From assembly GCA_028875055.1 (NCBI GenBank), contig JAPPGG010000064.1, positions 1 through 64,000 on the forward strand: a DNA stretch of 64,000 nucleotides, read 5' to 3'. This document shows positions 10,196-17,889 of the stretch, one piece after another. The notes under the pieces were generated by a model. The model made no database searches and was not told the origin of the DNA. It was given only the letters and a program-made list of their open reading frames with translations. The DNA comes from Chloroflexota bacterium. Its GTDB lineage: Bacteria; Chloroflexota; Dehalococcoidia; Lucifugimonadales; UBA3495. The translations under genes were made by a program, and so were the position numbers. Positions within the stretch are counted from its first letter, which is position 1, and each line of letters begins with the position of its first letter.

Positions 10196-11446
10196 CTACT
10201 GGAACAGCCTCACCACCACCGTCTCGCCGGCGTACAGGCCGGCCTTGTCCAGGGGGACCTGCACCAGGCCGTCGGCGCGGATGAGAGTGAAAATAAGGTT
10301 GGACTTGCCGAACACGGGTTCGGCGACCAGTTCTTCGGAGCCGTCGTGGTCGCGGCGCCTCAGCCTTACCGGAAGGTAGTCCTCGCGGCCCGGGGCGGAA
10401 GCCACGTCCCGGTCCAGCCGCGCCGAGGTTCTTGCCGGTTCCGGCAGGGTGGTACAGCCGGCCAGATGGTACAGGATGGGGTGGACCAGCAGGTCGAAGA
10501 CGATCATGGCGGACACCGGGTTTCCGGGCAGGCCGAAAACCGGCTTTTCATCCACCATGCCCACGATGGCGGGCTTGCCGGGATGGATGGAGAGGCCGTG
10601 GACCAGGACGCCGGGCTGCCCCAGGGCGTTGATGATGTCGGCGGTCATGTCCCGGGCGCTGACGGAGCTGCCGGCGGAGAAGACCAGCGCGTCGGAATTC
10701 TCCAGACCCCGACGCGCGACTTCAAGCTGATCCTCGTAATTGTCGGGGACAATGCCGAGCGGAACGGGTTCGGCCCCGCCGCGAAGGATCTGGGAGGCAA
10801 TGGTGTAGCTGTTGACGTCGCGGATCTGGCCGACAGCCGGCTCATTTTCCGGTGAAACCACCTCGTCACCCATGGAGAGGATAGCAACCCTGGGACGCCT
10901 GGCCACGGGGAGGCTGGTAATGCCCAGGGCGGCAAGTCCGCCGACGTCCTGGGGGCGCAGAAGGTGGCCGCGGGGCAGGATGCTGTCTCCCGTACGAACG
11001 TCTTCGCCGGGCTGGACCACGTTCTCGCCCGGGGCCACCGAGCGAATAACCTCGATGGTGTCCGCGTCAATCTGCTGGGTGTGTTCCACCATCACCACGG
11101 CGTCGGCGCCGGTGGCCAGCATGCCGCCGGTGTAGGTCCCCGCGGCTTCCCCCAGGCTTACCGCTATGGCGGGCGCGCGGCCCATGGGCACTTCGCCCAC
11201 AACGGAAAAGCAGGCAGGCAGCCCCTCAGTGGCGCCGAAAGAGTCGGCGGCCCGGAGGGAATAACCGTCAACCGTGGAGCGGGGAAAGGTGGGCAGGTCC
11301 TGCTGGGAGACCAGGTCGGTGGCGGTGACGCGTCCGAGAGAGTCCTGCGCCGGCACCTCCTCAAGGGCGATGGAAGGCGGTGGCAATACCTTGAGCAAAG
11401 CTGCCAGAGCCCGTTGAGGCGGAAGGACATTGAAGAATTCCGGCAT
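10196..11446 (-). CDS. moeA: Molybdopterin molybdotransferase MoeA
   Basis: 416 residues, normal MoeA length, without the extra PBP domain of its neighbour. Signatures: FPRSTVDGYSLRAAD, TGGMLATGADAVVMVEHTQ, VAILSMGDEVV, the core SAGSSVSARDMTADI, and FGLPGNPVSAMIVFDLLVHP. It completes molybdenum cofactor by inserting Mo. Two MoeA-type proteins side by side may divide Mo/W or MPT/MGD work. No Shine-Dalgarno is visible; TATAAT ends only six bases before the ATG, suggesting a leaderless transcript. Confidence 0.93.
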   Translation of the reverse strand: MPEFFNVLPPQRALAALLKVLPPPSIALEEVPAQDSLGRVTATDLVSQQDLPTFPRSTVDGYSLRAADSFGATEGLPACFSVVGEVPMGRAPAIAVSLGEAAGTYTGGMLATGADAVVMVEHTQQIDADTIEVIRSVAPGENVVQPGEDVRTGDSILPRGHLLRPQDVGGLAALGITSLPVARRPRVAILSMGDEVVSPENEPAVGQIRDVNSYTIASQILRGGAEPVPLGIVPDNYEDQLEVARRGLENSDALVFSAGSSVSARDMTADIINALGQPGVLVHGLSIHPGKPAIVGMVDEKPVFGLPGNPVSAMIVFDLLVHPILYHLAGCTTLPEPARTSARLDRDVASAPGREDYLPVRLRRRDHDGSEELVAEPVFGKSNLIFTLIRADGLVQVPLDKAGLYAGETVVVRLFQ

Positions 11447-11452
11447 GGTGAA

Positions 11453-11458
11453 ATTATA
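11453..11458 (-). promoter_or_regulatory. -10 element giving a leaderless moeA transcript
   Basis: TATAAT on the minus strand ends six bases before the moeA ATG, with a poor -35 (TTTAAT) 17 bases upstream. Transcription would start at or next to the start codon. Confidence 0.45.
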
Positions 11459-12018
11459 TGCCCTGCATGGCGCGTATTAAAGAACATGAAAAAAGTTCAC
11501 GGAAAACGCATAAGCGCCGGCGGCATTGCCTGGCATTCCAGCCGGCCGGTTGGACTTCCTGGCAATGCGGGGCCGCTTGAACCTGCCCGGCGGAGGAGCG
11601 CCAACAACGTAAGGGCGCCCAGCCTTTGGTCGGACATCAACCGGTTAAGGAAAGCCGTTGACTGAGGCCCAGCCAGGAAATCTCCAATTGACCAGGGTTT
11701 GCCGCCCACGTCTGGTTGGCGGGCCGTCAGCGTTGGGAAACCTCGGCTGCCCTTCGATTTTGTAAGGCCCCTGTCTCTCCAACCTGCCCCCCAGCTGAAT
11801 CACCAGCCCCGAAGGAACGTCTGGGGCCAACGCCTGCTATACATCACCTTGCAAATATTAGTGGCTCTTATGTCAATGGCATATAAAATAAAATATCATA
11901 TATAATACTATTGTGACCTCAGGCCCCGGTGTGAGCCGTAGCGGCAGCAGCTTTGCCTGAGGACCATAAACGAGGGCAATTCAGTAATCTCGGAGCATAC
12001 CGAGAGCAGGAGGAGGAA
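11459..12018. other. Intergenic, no gene recognised
   Basis: About 560 bases between divergent moeA and the secreted protein gene. No open frame here has a convincing ribosome site or recognisable sequence. The right end (11860-11910) is AT-rich, with TATAAT at 11901-11906 as a plausible promoter -10 for the downstream gene. Confidence 0.5.
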
Positions 12019-13287
12019 ATGGTACCTTTAGTCAACCTGTTGAGGTTGGCCGGACTTGCCCTTGCCCTGGCGGCCCTGGTAGGAGTGAGCTTTTTGGCGC
12101 CCCCGAGCGCCGCAGCCGAGGGAGTGTCGGAGCCCACCAATCTGGAGTTGGACATATACAGCGGAAACGATTCCGATGGATACGTGGCGATACTGAAATG
12201 GAACTACAATGACGCTGACGGCGGCTATGTTCTGGAGAAACGCCTGGACTCCGGCGGCGACTGGGTATGCATCGTGGCCGGCGAGTATCCCGATGGCGAC
12301 AACATCAGCATCAGCACGTTGAATGACGGAAGGCTGAAACCCGCCGGCGAATGGTATTTCCGGGTGTTTTCCATCAATGCACAGGCCCACTCTTACACGG
12401 ACGAGGCCACTTGCGATGAGAACGCCGCACACGGGTACGTTCGAGACCCGGACCCGGATGAGGGTTATACCTTCAGCGCCGCTGCTGAAGTGGGACCATT
12501 CACCTTCAGTGACGCAGCTGAGGCGACGGTGGCAAGCCTGGCGACACCCACCGGATTCACGATAGATTCGGCGGTCCACGGGCGGGTAAGGCTGTCCTGG
12601 GACCTGCCCGGCGACAATGGGAGGACCACGGGCTATATCCTGAAGCGGGAATACCTGGGACCCAACGGCGTGGACCAGTGCATCTTGTGGCCGCTCAGCC
12701 TGTGGACGAGATTCACCGACCGGTTCGTGTCCGCCTACGATACGGCCAATGATGCCAACAAGTACACCTACCGGCTGTATCCCATCAATGGGAATTACGA
12801 GCGGTTCAACTCCGACAACCAGCTCGTCTGCGTGACAGAAGACCCGGACAGCACGCCGGCGGAGGCCACCGCTACGCTGACCACTTCGTCCAACATAGGC
12901 GTGGTTGGGGGAAAGCCTACCTACTCCAGCCCACCGGCCCCCCGAGACTTCTGGTTCCGCACCTACCGGAGCAGCAATACCGCGGTCGGTTCCAAGATCG
13001 TTACGGGGTGGAAAGCCGTACGCAACATACCGGCATACCAGTTTCGCTACAAGGACGACGACCCCGCGTCGGACTGGACCACGGTTACCTTAGAGTCAAT
13101 GAATTTCCCCCAGATGTGGGGCGCGGACGGAAGAGGCGACTATGTGCAGCCGTCCGACAACTGGATATCGCCCGACGGCGAACTGGTTGGCGGCGCCACC
13201 TACACCTTACAGGTCGGCTCCTGCGACAATACCGACTGCGACAATGTAACCTGGAGCGACGAGATGGACGTGGAAGCCGCCGGGTAG
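12019..13287 (+). CDS. Secreted fibronectin type III-like repeat protein
   Basis: 422 residues from ATG 12019 (GGAGGAGGAA directly upstream). A Sec signal peptide is clear (LLRLAGLALALAALVGVSFLA with AAA before the mature part). Mature residues form about three beta-rich modules with fibronectin III features: LELDIYSGNDSDGYVAILKW with WYFRVFSIN, then PTGFTIDSAVHGRVRLSWDLPGDN, and a final module ending in YTLQVGSC. No catalytic domain, membrane anchor or sortase motif is seen. An extracellular binding or adhesion role is a guess. Single-gene unit. Confidence 0.8.
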   Translation: MVPLVNLLRLAGLALALAALVGVSFLAPPSAAAEGVSEPTNLELDIYSGNDSDGYVAILKWNYNDADGGYVLEKRLDSGGDWVCIVAGEYPDGDNISISTLNDGRLKPAGEWYFRVFSINAQAHSYTDEATCDENAAHGYVRDPDPDEGYTFSAAAEVGPFTFSDAAEATVASLATPTGFTIDSAVHGRVRLSWDLPGDNGRTTGYILKREYLGPNGVDQCILWPLSLWTRFTDRFVSAYDTANDANKYTYRLYPINGNYERFNSDNQLVCVTEDPDSTPAEATATLTTSSNIGVVGGKPTYSSPPAPRDFWFRTYRSSNTAVGSKIVTGWKAVRNIPAYQFRYKDDDPASDWTTVTLESMNFPQMWGADGRGDYVQPSDNWISPDGELVGGATYTLQVGSCDNTDCDNVTWSDEMDVEAAG

Positions 13288-13358
13288 CCGGAAGTTTACC
13301 GGCCTGCCAGCCCAGCTTTGGCTCAACACCGGGGTTAAGACGTCAAAGGACGGGCGCT

Positions 13359-13445
13359 GAAGGAAAGCGTTACATTTCAGGTGGAGTCGCACAGGCAGGA
13401 CGGCGGAAATGTAGTGAGGGCGGGTTTCGAACCCGCCCTCACCCG
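13359..13445. repeat. Two-hairpin structured repeat, copy 2
   Basis: Copy of the element at 5584-5670. The outer arms are TACATTTC (13371-13378) and GAAATGTA (13406-13413); the inner hairpin is GAGGGCGGGTT-tcg-AACCCGCCCTC (13416-13440). Base changes between copies preserve pairing. The remaining 13288-13596 shows no gene. Confidence 0.65.
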
Positions 13446-13596
13446 CCAAAAGCAACCAAAATCGCAACCCTGCGGCGCTGAAGATATGAACCCTTCAGCG
13501 CCCTTTGCCGTGGTTATTGATGCTATGGTCGCGCCTGGAACAACTGTCCCAGCCGGGGTGGTGGAGCGTTGCGCTCGGGGCTGCAGGGGCCGGGGC

Positions 13597-13992
13597 CTAG
13601 CCGGTGGACTGGGAATCCCCGTCGCCGCCGCGCATGGCGGAGAGCAGGTCGGCCAGGGCGGTGGCCAGCTGGCGGGGACGTTCCGCGTACTCGGGCGTGG
13701 GATACCACTCGTAGTCGAAGCTGCGAAGCACATCGCCGTCGATGCTACACCGGAGGCTGGAAACGATGACGCGGAATCCGACGGTGTTGGTTGCCTGCTC
13801 CGCCAGTTGCTCCAGCACCACGTCGGGGCAGTTGTAAATGACGAGGAAACCCCCCTCGCGATTTCCGTCGGTGACGCGGGCGCGAAAGACCTGGCCAAAC
13901 TGATCCAGGTCAACGATGGTAAAGGACTGCTCGGGGCGGCCGTAGTCGGGCCAGCCGATGTTAATGGTGTCGCCAATCTGCCTGTTTTGCAC
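13597..13992 (-). CDS. Hypothetical protein, 131 aa
   Basis: An acidic, soluble protein from a GTG start with no signal peptide or membrane helix. The first half looks beta-rich (GDTINIGWPDYG, SFTIVDLDQFGQVFRARVTDGN, GGFLVIYNC); the second is helical (YAERPRQLATALADLLSAM). No family recognised. Codon use matches neighbouring core genes, supporting a real gene. Product unknown. Confidence 0.6.
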   Translation of the reverse strand: MQNRQIGDTINIGWPDYGRPEQSFTIVDLDQFGQVFRARVTDGNREGGFLVIYNCPDVVLEQLAEQATNTVGFRVIVSSLRCSIDGDVLRSFDYEWYPTPEYAERPRQLATALADLLSAMRGGDGDSQSTG

Positions 13993-14276
13993 TGGCCGCC
14001 CGCCTTTCTCGATCCAGCTCTACGTGGATCTCGCCGCCATTATCGTACCCTCTATGTGCCAGGTAATCCACCGGGTGTTGGAATGGCAGAAGGGTCCCAG
14101 TGAAGGAGGTATCGCCATCGGCCCACGTCGGACACACGGGTCTGCGCCTGGCAAGCCGGGAGATAATGGACGGTTGCGGAGAAGGTCGCCGGGGTTGGGC
14201 GCGCAACGGGGAAGTGCTAGAATTAGCCAGCCAATACCGGACAGCCCGCCGGCGTCCGTTGCAAGGAGATTACCGG

Positions 14277-14702
14277 TTGACCAGCAGCCCCGCGCAGCCT
14301 TACCTGAAGTACGCACTGTTTTGTCGGGACACGGAGACCGATTCCGACGACGACCTCACCTTCAAGGGAATAATTGACCTGGTGGAGCTTCCCCCGCCGG
14401 CGGAACCCGCCGGAGCCGAGAGTCCTTTCCTGGCCCAGGTGGACGTGAATCTTGCTTTCTGCATTGCCGGGGCGGCTCCCGGCAGTCACCACCTGATGGT
14501 GGCCATCAAGGCCCCGGGCATACCCCTGGATACGCCTCCCCCGCAGGCCATCGAATGGGAAGAAAATATCCTGTTCCAGCGGTGGATCAAGACTTTCCGA
14601 ATTCCGGTGCAGCGGGCGGGCACTCACGTAGCGGCCATTCTGCTGGATGGCACTCCCCTGGGCGAGGCCAGCTTTATGGTCCGTTTCAAGGAAGGGGACT
14701 AG
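14277..14702 (+). CDS. DUF6941-like hypothetical protein, 141 aa
   Basis: From the TTG at 14277, preceded by CAAGGAGA, the protein reads PYLKYALFCRDTETDSDDDLTFKGIIDLVELP. This resembles small cytoplasmic DUF6941-type proteins (an N-terminal YxxxCD/R element followed by an 'ltfiGi(i/f)d' strand); the rest is a beta sandwich-like sequence with G-x-H/L-M-VAIKAP and GTPLGEASFMVRF. The longer frame back to 14100 has no signal and low-complexity content. Function not established. Confidence 0.7.
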   Translation: MTSSPAQPYLKYALFCRDTETDSDDDLTFKGIIDLVELPPPAEPAGAESPFLAQVDVNLAFCIAGAAPGSHHLMVAIKAPGIPLDTPPPQAIEWEENILFQRWIKTFRIPVQRAGTHVAAILLDGTPLGEASFMVRFKEGD

Positions 14703-14725
14703 GGCCGGTACAGCCGGCGATTTCA

Positions 14726-14980
14726 GTGATACTTCCTGCCGCCATAGTCCTGTTTATTCTGTTTGCGGGAAGCTATTTCGGCGCCCGCCAGCTGGCCCTG
14801 CGCAAGAACCGCCAGCCCAACCCGGTCATCCTGGTGGGGCTGCTGATCGGGATAGTAGCTTTCGGGATCATCTGGGCGGTGAGCACCGTATTTGGCGGGG
14901 CCTACGCCAGGCTGGCGGCCATCGGAGTTTTCGCGGTCATGCCGGTGGTGGCCGCGGCCGTGATACCGGCAAGAAAGTAG
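14726..14980 (+). CDS. Small membrane protein, 84 aa
   Basis: From a GTG at 14726 three hydrophobic segments follow: ILPAAIVLFILFAGSYFGA, ILVGLLIGIVAFGIIWAVST and LAAIGVFAVMPVVAAAV. They are separated by the basic loop RQLALRKNRQPN and a short link. A weak ribosome site leaves the start uncertain. It begins 23 bases after the DUF6941-like gene and is likely cotranscribed. Unknown function. Confidence 0.6.
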   Translation: MILPAAIVLFILFAGSYFGARQLALRKNRQPNPVILVGLLIGIVAFGIIWAVSTVFGGAYARLAAIGVFAVMPVVAAAVIPARK

Positions 14981-15186
14981 GGTGCATACGGGGAAGGAAA
15001 TGTAGTCCCCACCGGGTCCCAGGGATAGTTTTGATCGGGGGACCGAAGCAAGAATCATCAGGCCGCCTGCTGACTGCATGTCGGGGGGATTCTGGAAAGG
15101 GTTAATCTCCCTCCCTGGCCTCCCCCGTAAGAAAAGGAAGCGATTCCTGGACGGCCTCCCACCAGCACCAGAATTTGGAGTGACCC

Positions 15187-16230
15187 ATGAAGGCGATGGT
15201 AATCCACCAGTTTGGGGAACCGGAAGTAATGCAGTGGGAGGAAGCTCCCACTCCCCAACCCGGGCCGGGGGAAGTCCTGGTAAAGGTCCATTCCGTGTCG
15301 GTGAACCGCACCCTGGACCTGCAGGTGCGGCAGGACGGCGGCGGCTATGGAGCAATTCTGCCGCTGGTCCTGGGAAACGACCCCGCCGGAGAGGTGGCGG
15401 ACCTGGGCAGCGGGGTGGAGTCGCTGCGGGTTGGCGAGCGGGTGGCAATCTCCCAGGGCATTCACTGCGGCGCCTGCGACCACTGCGGGGCGGGCGACAA
15501 TTTCCAGTGCGTCAACCGGCGGATGCTGGGAATCCACCTGTGGGGCGGGTACGCCGAATATCTTAAGGTTCCCGCGTCCAATTGCGTCCCGATACCGCCC
15601 GGCCTGTCATACGGAGAAGCGACGGTGGTTGCCAGGCACTTCCCCCTGGCCATTGCCCAGACCCGCCTGACCAATTTGCAGGCGGGAGACTGGGCCCTGG
15701 TGATGGGAGCCTCGGGTGGGCTGGGAAGCTGCATCGTCCAGGTAGCCCGCAACATCGGCGCCAACATTATCGCCGGAGCCGGGGCAGACGAGCGGGTGGA
15801 AGTGGGAAAATCGCTGGGGGCGCAGCACGGCGTCAACTACCGGCGGGACAACCTGGAAACCGAGGTAATGCGCATCACCGAAGGGCGGGGCGTTGACGTA
15901 GTTTTCGAGAATATCGGAGATCCGGTGCAGTGGGACCGGGCCTTCAACAGCATGGGGCGGGGCGGCCGGCTGGCGACGGTCGGGGCCCACGGCGGGGGCA
16001 CGGTTGAGCTGGACTTGAAGAAGCTGTACCAGCGCCGGCTGCAGGTAATGAGCGGCCTGGGAGCCGAGGGTCGGTCCGAACTGGAAGAATCGCTGGAACT
16101 TACGGCCACGGGTGAATTCCAGGTGTTGATTGACCGGACCATACCCCTGTCCGAGGCGGTGGAGGCCCACAAACTGGTGGACAGAAATGAGCCGCTGGGC
16201 AAGGTTATCCTCGACCCCACCCTGGGCTAG
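15187..16230 (+). CDS. Medium-chain (zinc-type) dehydrogenase/quinone oxidoreductase
   Basis: 347 residues. The N-terminal GroES-like domain (PTPQPGPGEVLVKVHSVSVNRTLDLQVRQ) lacks the Cys usually ligating catalytic zinc, but the structural-zinc lobe CGACDHCGAGDNFQC is complete. The Rossmann part has GASGGLGSCIVQVARNIGANIIAGA and a C-terminal GKVILDPTLG. An NAD(P)H-linked quinone or enal reductase is more likely than a classical alcohol dehydrogenase. Substrate unknown. ATG 15187 follows a GGAG at a suitable distance. Confidence 0.88.
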   Translation: MKAMVIHQFGEPEVMQWEEAPTPQPGPGEVLVKVHSVSVNRTLDLQVRQDGGGYGAILPLVLGNDPAGEVADLGSGVESLRVGERVAISQGIHCGACDHCGAGDNFQCVNRRMLGIHLWGGYAEYLKVPASNCVPIPPGLSYGEATVVARHFPLAIAQTRLTNLQAGDWALVMGASGGLGSCIVQVARNIGANIIAGAGADERVEVGKSLGAQHGVNYRRDNLETEVMRITEGRGVDVVFENIGDPVQWDRAFNSMGRGGRLATVGAHGGGTVELDLKKLYQRRLQVMSGLGAEGRSELEESLELTATGEFQVLIDRTIPLSEAVEAHKLVDRNEPLGKVILDPTLG

Positions 16231-16329
16231 GAGAGCGCCGACCGTGACCGGCGGCAAGAACCGGGTCCGGCGAACCGGGGAGAAGGCAGCGCCGTTGGCG
16301 TCATCCGGCTCCGGCTGTAGCGAGGCGGA

Positions 16330-16503
16330 ATGCACCTGAAACATATGCTATGGATCGGGCTGCCGTTGCTGGGCATCGTCATCTTCTCGGCGCTCCAAGC
16401 CTGGGCGCCGGGGCGCTTCTCCGGGGCCATTGCCCTGGTGATTATGGTGGCTTTCCTGGCAATAGTGTTCGCGTTGAGGTTCAGAAAGACTTTTCACGAC
16501 TAG
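16330..16503 (+). CDS. Small membrane protein, 57 aa
   Basis: MHLKHMLWIGLPLLGIVIFS starts a 57-residue protein with two hydrophobic helices (WIGLPLLGIVIFSAL and AIALVIMVAFLAIVFAL) around a short Pro/Gly turn, and a basic C-terminus. GGCGG precedes the ATG. Thirteen bases separate it from the downstream CinA-domain gene, so they are likely translated from one transcript. No family recognised. Confidence 0.6.
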   Translation: MHLKHMLWIGLPLLGIVIFSALQAWAPGRFSGAIALVIMVAFLAIVFALRFRKTFHD

Positions 16504-16516
16504 AAGGAGAATTGTT

Positions 16517-17008
16517 ATGCCAGACTTGACGTCGGTGTCAGAATCGGTGGGAGCCCTGCTGAAGGAGACCGGGGAGTCACTGTCCGTATCCGAGTCCAGC
16601 TGCGGCGGCCTGATATCGGCCACGCTGGTGGCAGTGCCCGGGGCGTCGGCCTACTACGTGGGGGGCTCGGTGGTTTACACCCGCACCGGGCAGCAGGGCC
16701 TGCTGGGTGTTCCGGAATCGGCCATGGAGGGCATACGGGCAAGCAGCGAACCCTATGCCCAGCTTAACTCCCGCACCATCCGCGAGAGGCTGGGCACCAC
16801 GTGGGCGGTGAGCGAAACCGGCGCCAGCGGTCCCACGGGCAATCGCTATGGCGACTCAGCCGGACACGCCTGCATAGCGGTGTCCGGTCCGGTGGAGAAG
16901 GTAATTACCGTGGAGACGGGGGACCCGGACCGGGAAGCCAACATGTGGGTGTTTGCCAAAGCGGCCCTGGACTTGCTGGAGGAGTGCGTACGGGAATCCA
17001 GGGGATAG
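16517..17008 (+). CDS. CinA C-terminal-domain protein (NMN amidase-like)
   Basis: 163 residues covering only the C-terminal CinA domain (as in E. coli PncC), without the MoCF-like N-terminal half. It has SVSESSCGGLISATLVAVPGAS and YYVGGSVVYT, then ETGASGPTGNRYGDSAGHACIAV. Stand-alone members hydrolyse nicotinamide mononucleotide in NAD salvage; whether this one does is not shown. The canonical 'ESxTGG' is ESSCGG here. AGAAGGAGA lies just upstream of the ATG. Confidence 0.85.
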   Translation: MPDLTSVSESVGALLKETGESLSVSESSCGGLISATLVAVPGASAYYVGGSVVYTRTGQQGLLGVPESAMEGIRASSEPYAQLNSRTIRERLGTTWAVSETGASGPTGNRYGDSAGHACIAVSGPVEKVITVETGDPDREANMWVFAKAALDLLEECVRESRG

Positions 17009-17056
17009 AGGAACTTTAGCTGGCATAAAACTCCTCTGACGAGAGGGGAAAGGAAA

Positions 17057-17090
17057 GCGGGGCAGCCGGATATGGCTGCCCCGCATATCT
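17057..17090. terminator. Rho-independent terminator
   Basis: GCGGGGCAGCC-ggatat-GGCTGCCCCGC, an 11-bp stem followed by ATATCTTT. It lies between the convergent CinA-domain and VOC genes and probably serves both. Confidence 0.8.
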
Positions 17091-17114
17091 TTGCTGCAGC
17101 GAACTCGGCAGTTG

Positions 17115-17582
17115 CTAGTCGGCGGAGACTTCTTCCAGGACCAGGGGCTTGGCTACGCCGCCGTTCTGGTGGAGCCATTCCTTGGCCTCGTCGTGAAGCA
17201 TGTCGGCGAAAACCTCGATGCGGTTGCCGTCGGGGTCAAAGAAATAGATGCTCTGGCTCATAACGTGGTCCATGGTGCCGTCTATCTCGACGTCGTTGGC
17301 CTTCAGGTGCTGGTAGTAGTCCCTGAGTTCCTGCTCGCCGCCCTCGATCTCCAGGGCGATGTGGTTAAGGCCCAGGTGATTCTTCTCCAGCCTGTCGGCC
17401 GGCTCGCGGAAGGGGAACAGGGCGATGTCATGGTGTTCCTTCCCGAAGGAAAGGAAGGCCATGTTACGCTCGGCGCTGTGGCTGACGATTTCCATGCCCA
17501 GGACCCGAGTGTAGAAATCGATGGAAGCGTCAACGTCCATACAGTTCAGGACGATGTGCTGCAGGCGGTTGATTCGCGCCAT
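17115..17582 (-). CDS. VOC-fold protein (glyoxalase/extradiol dioxygenase-like)
   Basis: 155 residues with two beta-alpha-beta-beta-beta modules. Candidate metal ligands are in INRLQHIVLN (His), LNHIALE (His) and DPDGNRIEVFAD (Glu), the 2-His-1-Glu pattern of the superfamily. The pair DFYTRVLGMEIV and IYFFDPDGNRIEVF is typical of type I dioxygenase-like members. Substrate cannot be told. It is the last core gene before the tRNA. Confidence 0.85.
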   Translation of the reverse strand: MARINRLQHIVLNCMDVDASIDFYTRVLGMEIVSHSAERNMAFLSFGKEHHDIALFPFREPADRLEKNHLGLNHIALEIEGGEQELRDYYQHLKANDVEIDGTMDHVMSQSIYFFDPDGNRIEVFADMLHDEAKEWLHQNGGVAKPLVLEEVSAD

Positions 17583-17752
17583 GGTTGTACCTCCAGTATT
17601 GGACTATTGGCATAGTAGCAGAAACCTGGGCCTCACGCTACCGCGGGCGCTGGCATCAAATTGCCGAAACCCGGGTGTGCGGCCGTCGCTGTGAGAGGAC
17701 TCCGCGCCGGACCGCTGCCCTTAAGGCTGCAGTAACCAGGGGAGCCGTTGTC

Positions 17753-17781
17753 TTGATTGGTGTCAGCAGGCTTGTTATAAT
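17753..17781 (+). promoter_or_regulatory. Sigma-70 promoter of tRNA-Ile
   Basis: TTGATT, a 17-base spacer and TATAAT, ending about 30 bases before the first base of the tRNA. Confidence 0.75.
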
Positions 17782-17812
17782 TCCCGGGCTTGCTAAAAAG
17801 CGTCCCCTTCGT

Positions 17813-17889
17813 GGGCCTGTAGCTCAGGTGGTTAGAGCGCGGTCCTGATAAGACCGAGGTCGTTGGTTCGAGTCCATCCAGGCCCACCA
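17813..17889 (+). tRNA. tRNA-Ile (anticodon GAT)
   Basis: A 77-base tRNA: acceptor GGGCCTG / CAGGCCC, D-arm GCTC...GAGC, anticodon stem CGGTC / GACCG around CTGATAA (GAT), T-loop TTCGAGT, and an encoded CCA. One T-T mismatch is seen in the T-stem. The 3' end is the probable attachment site of the island to the right: a serine recombinase gene on the opposite strand ends inside it. Confidence 0.97.
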
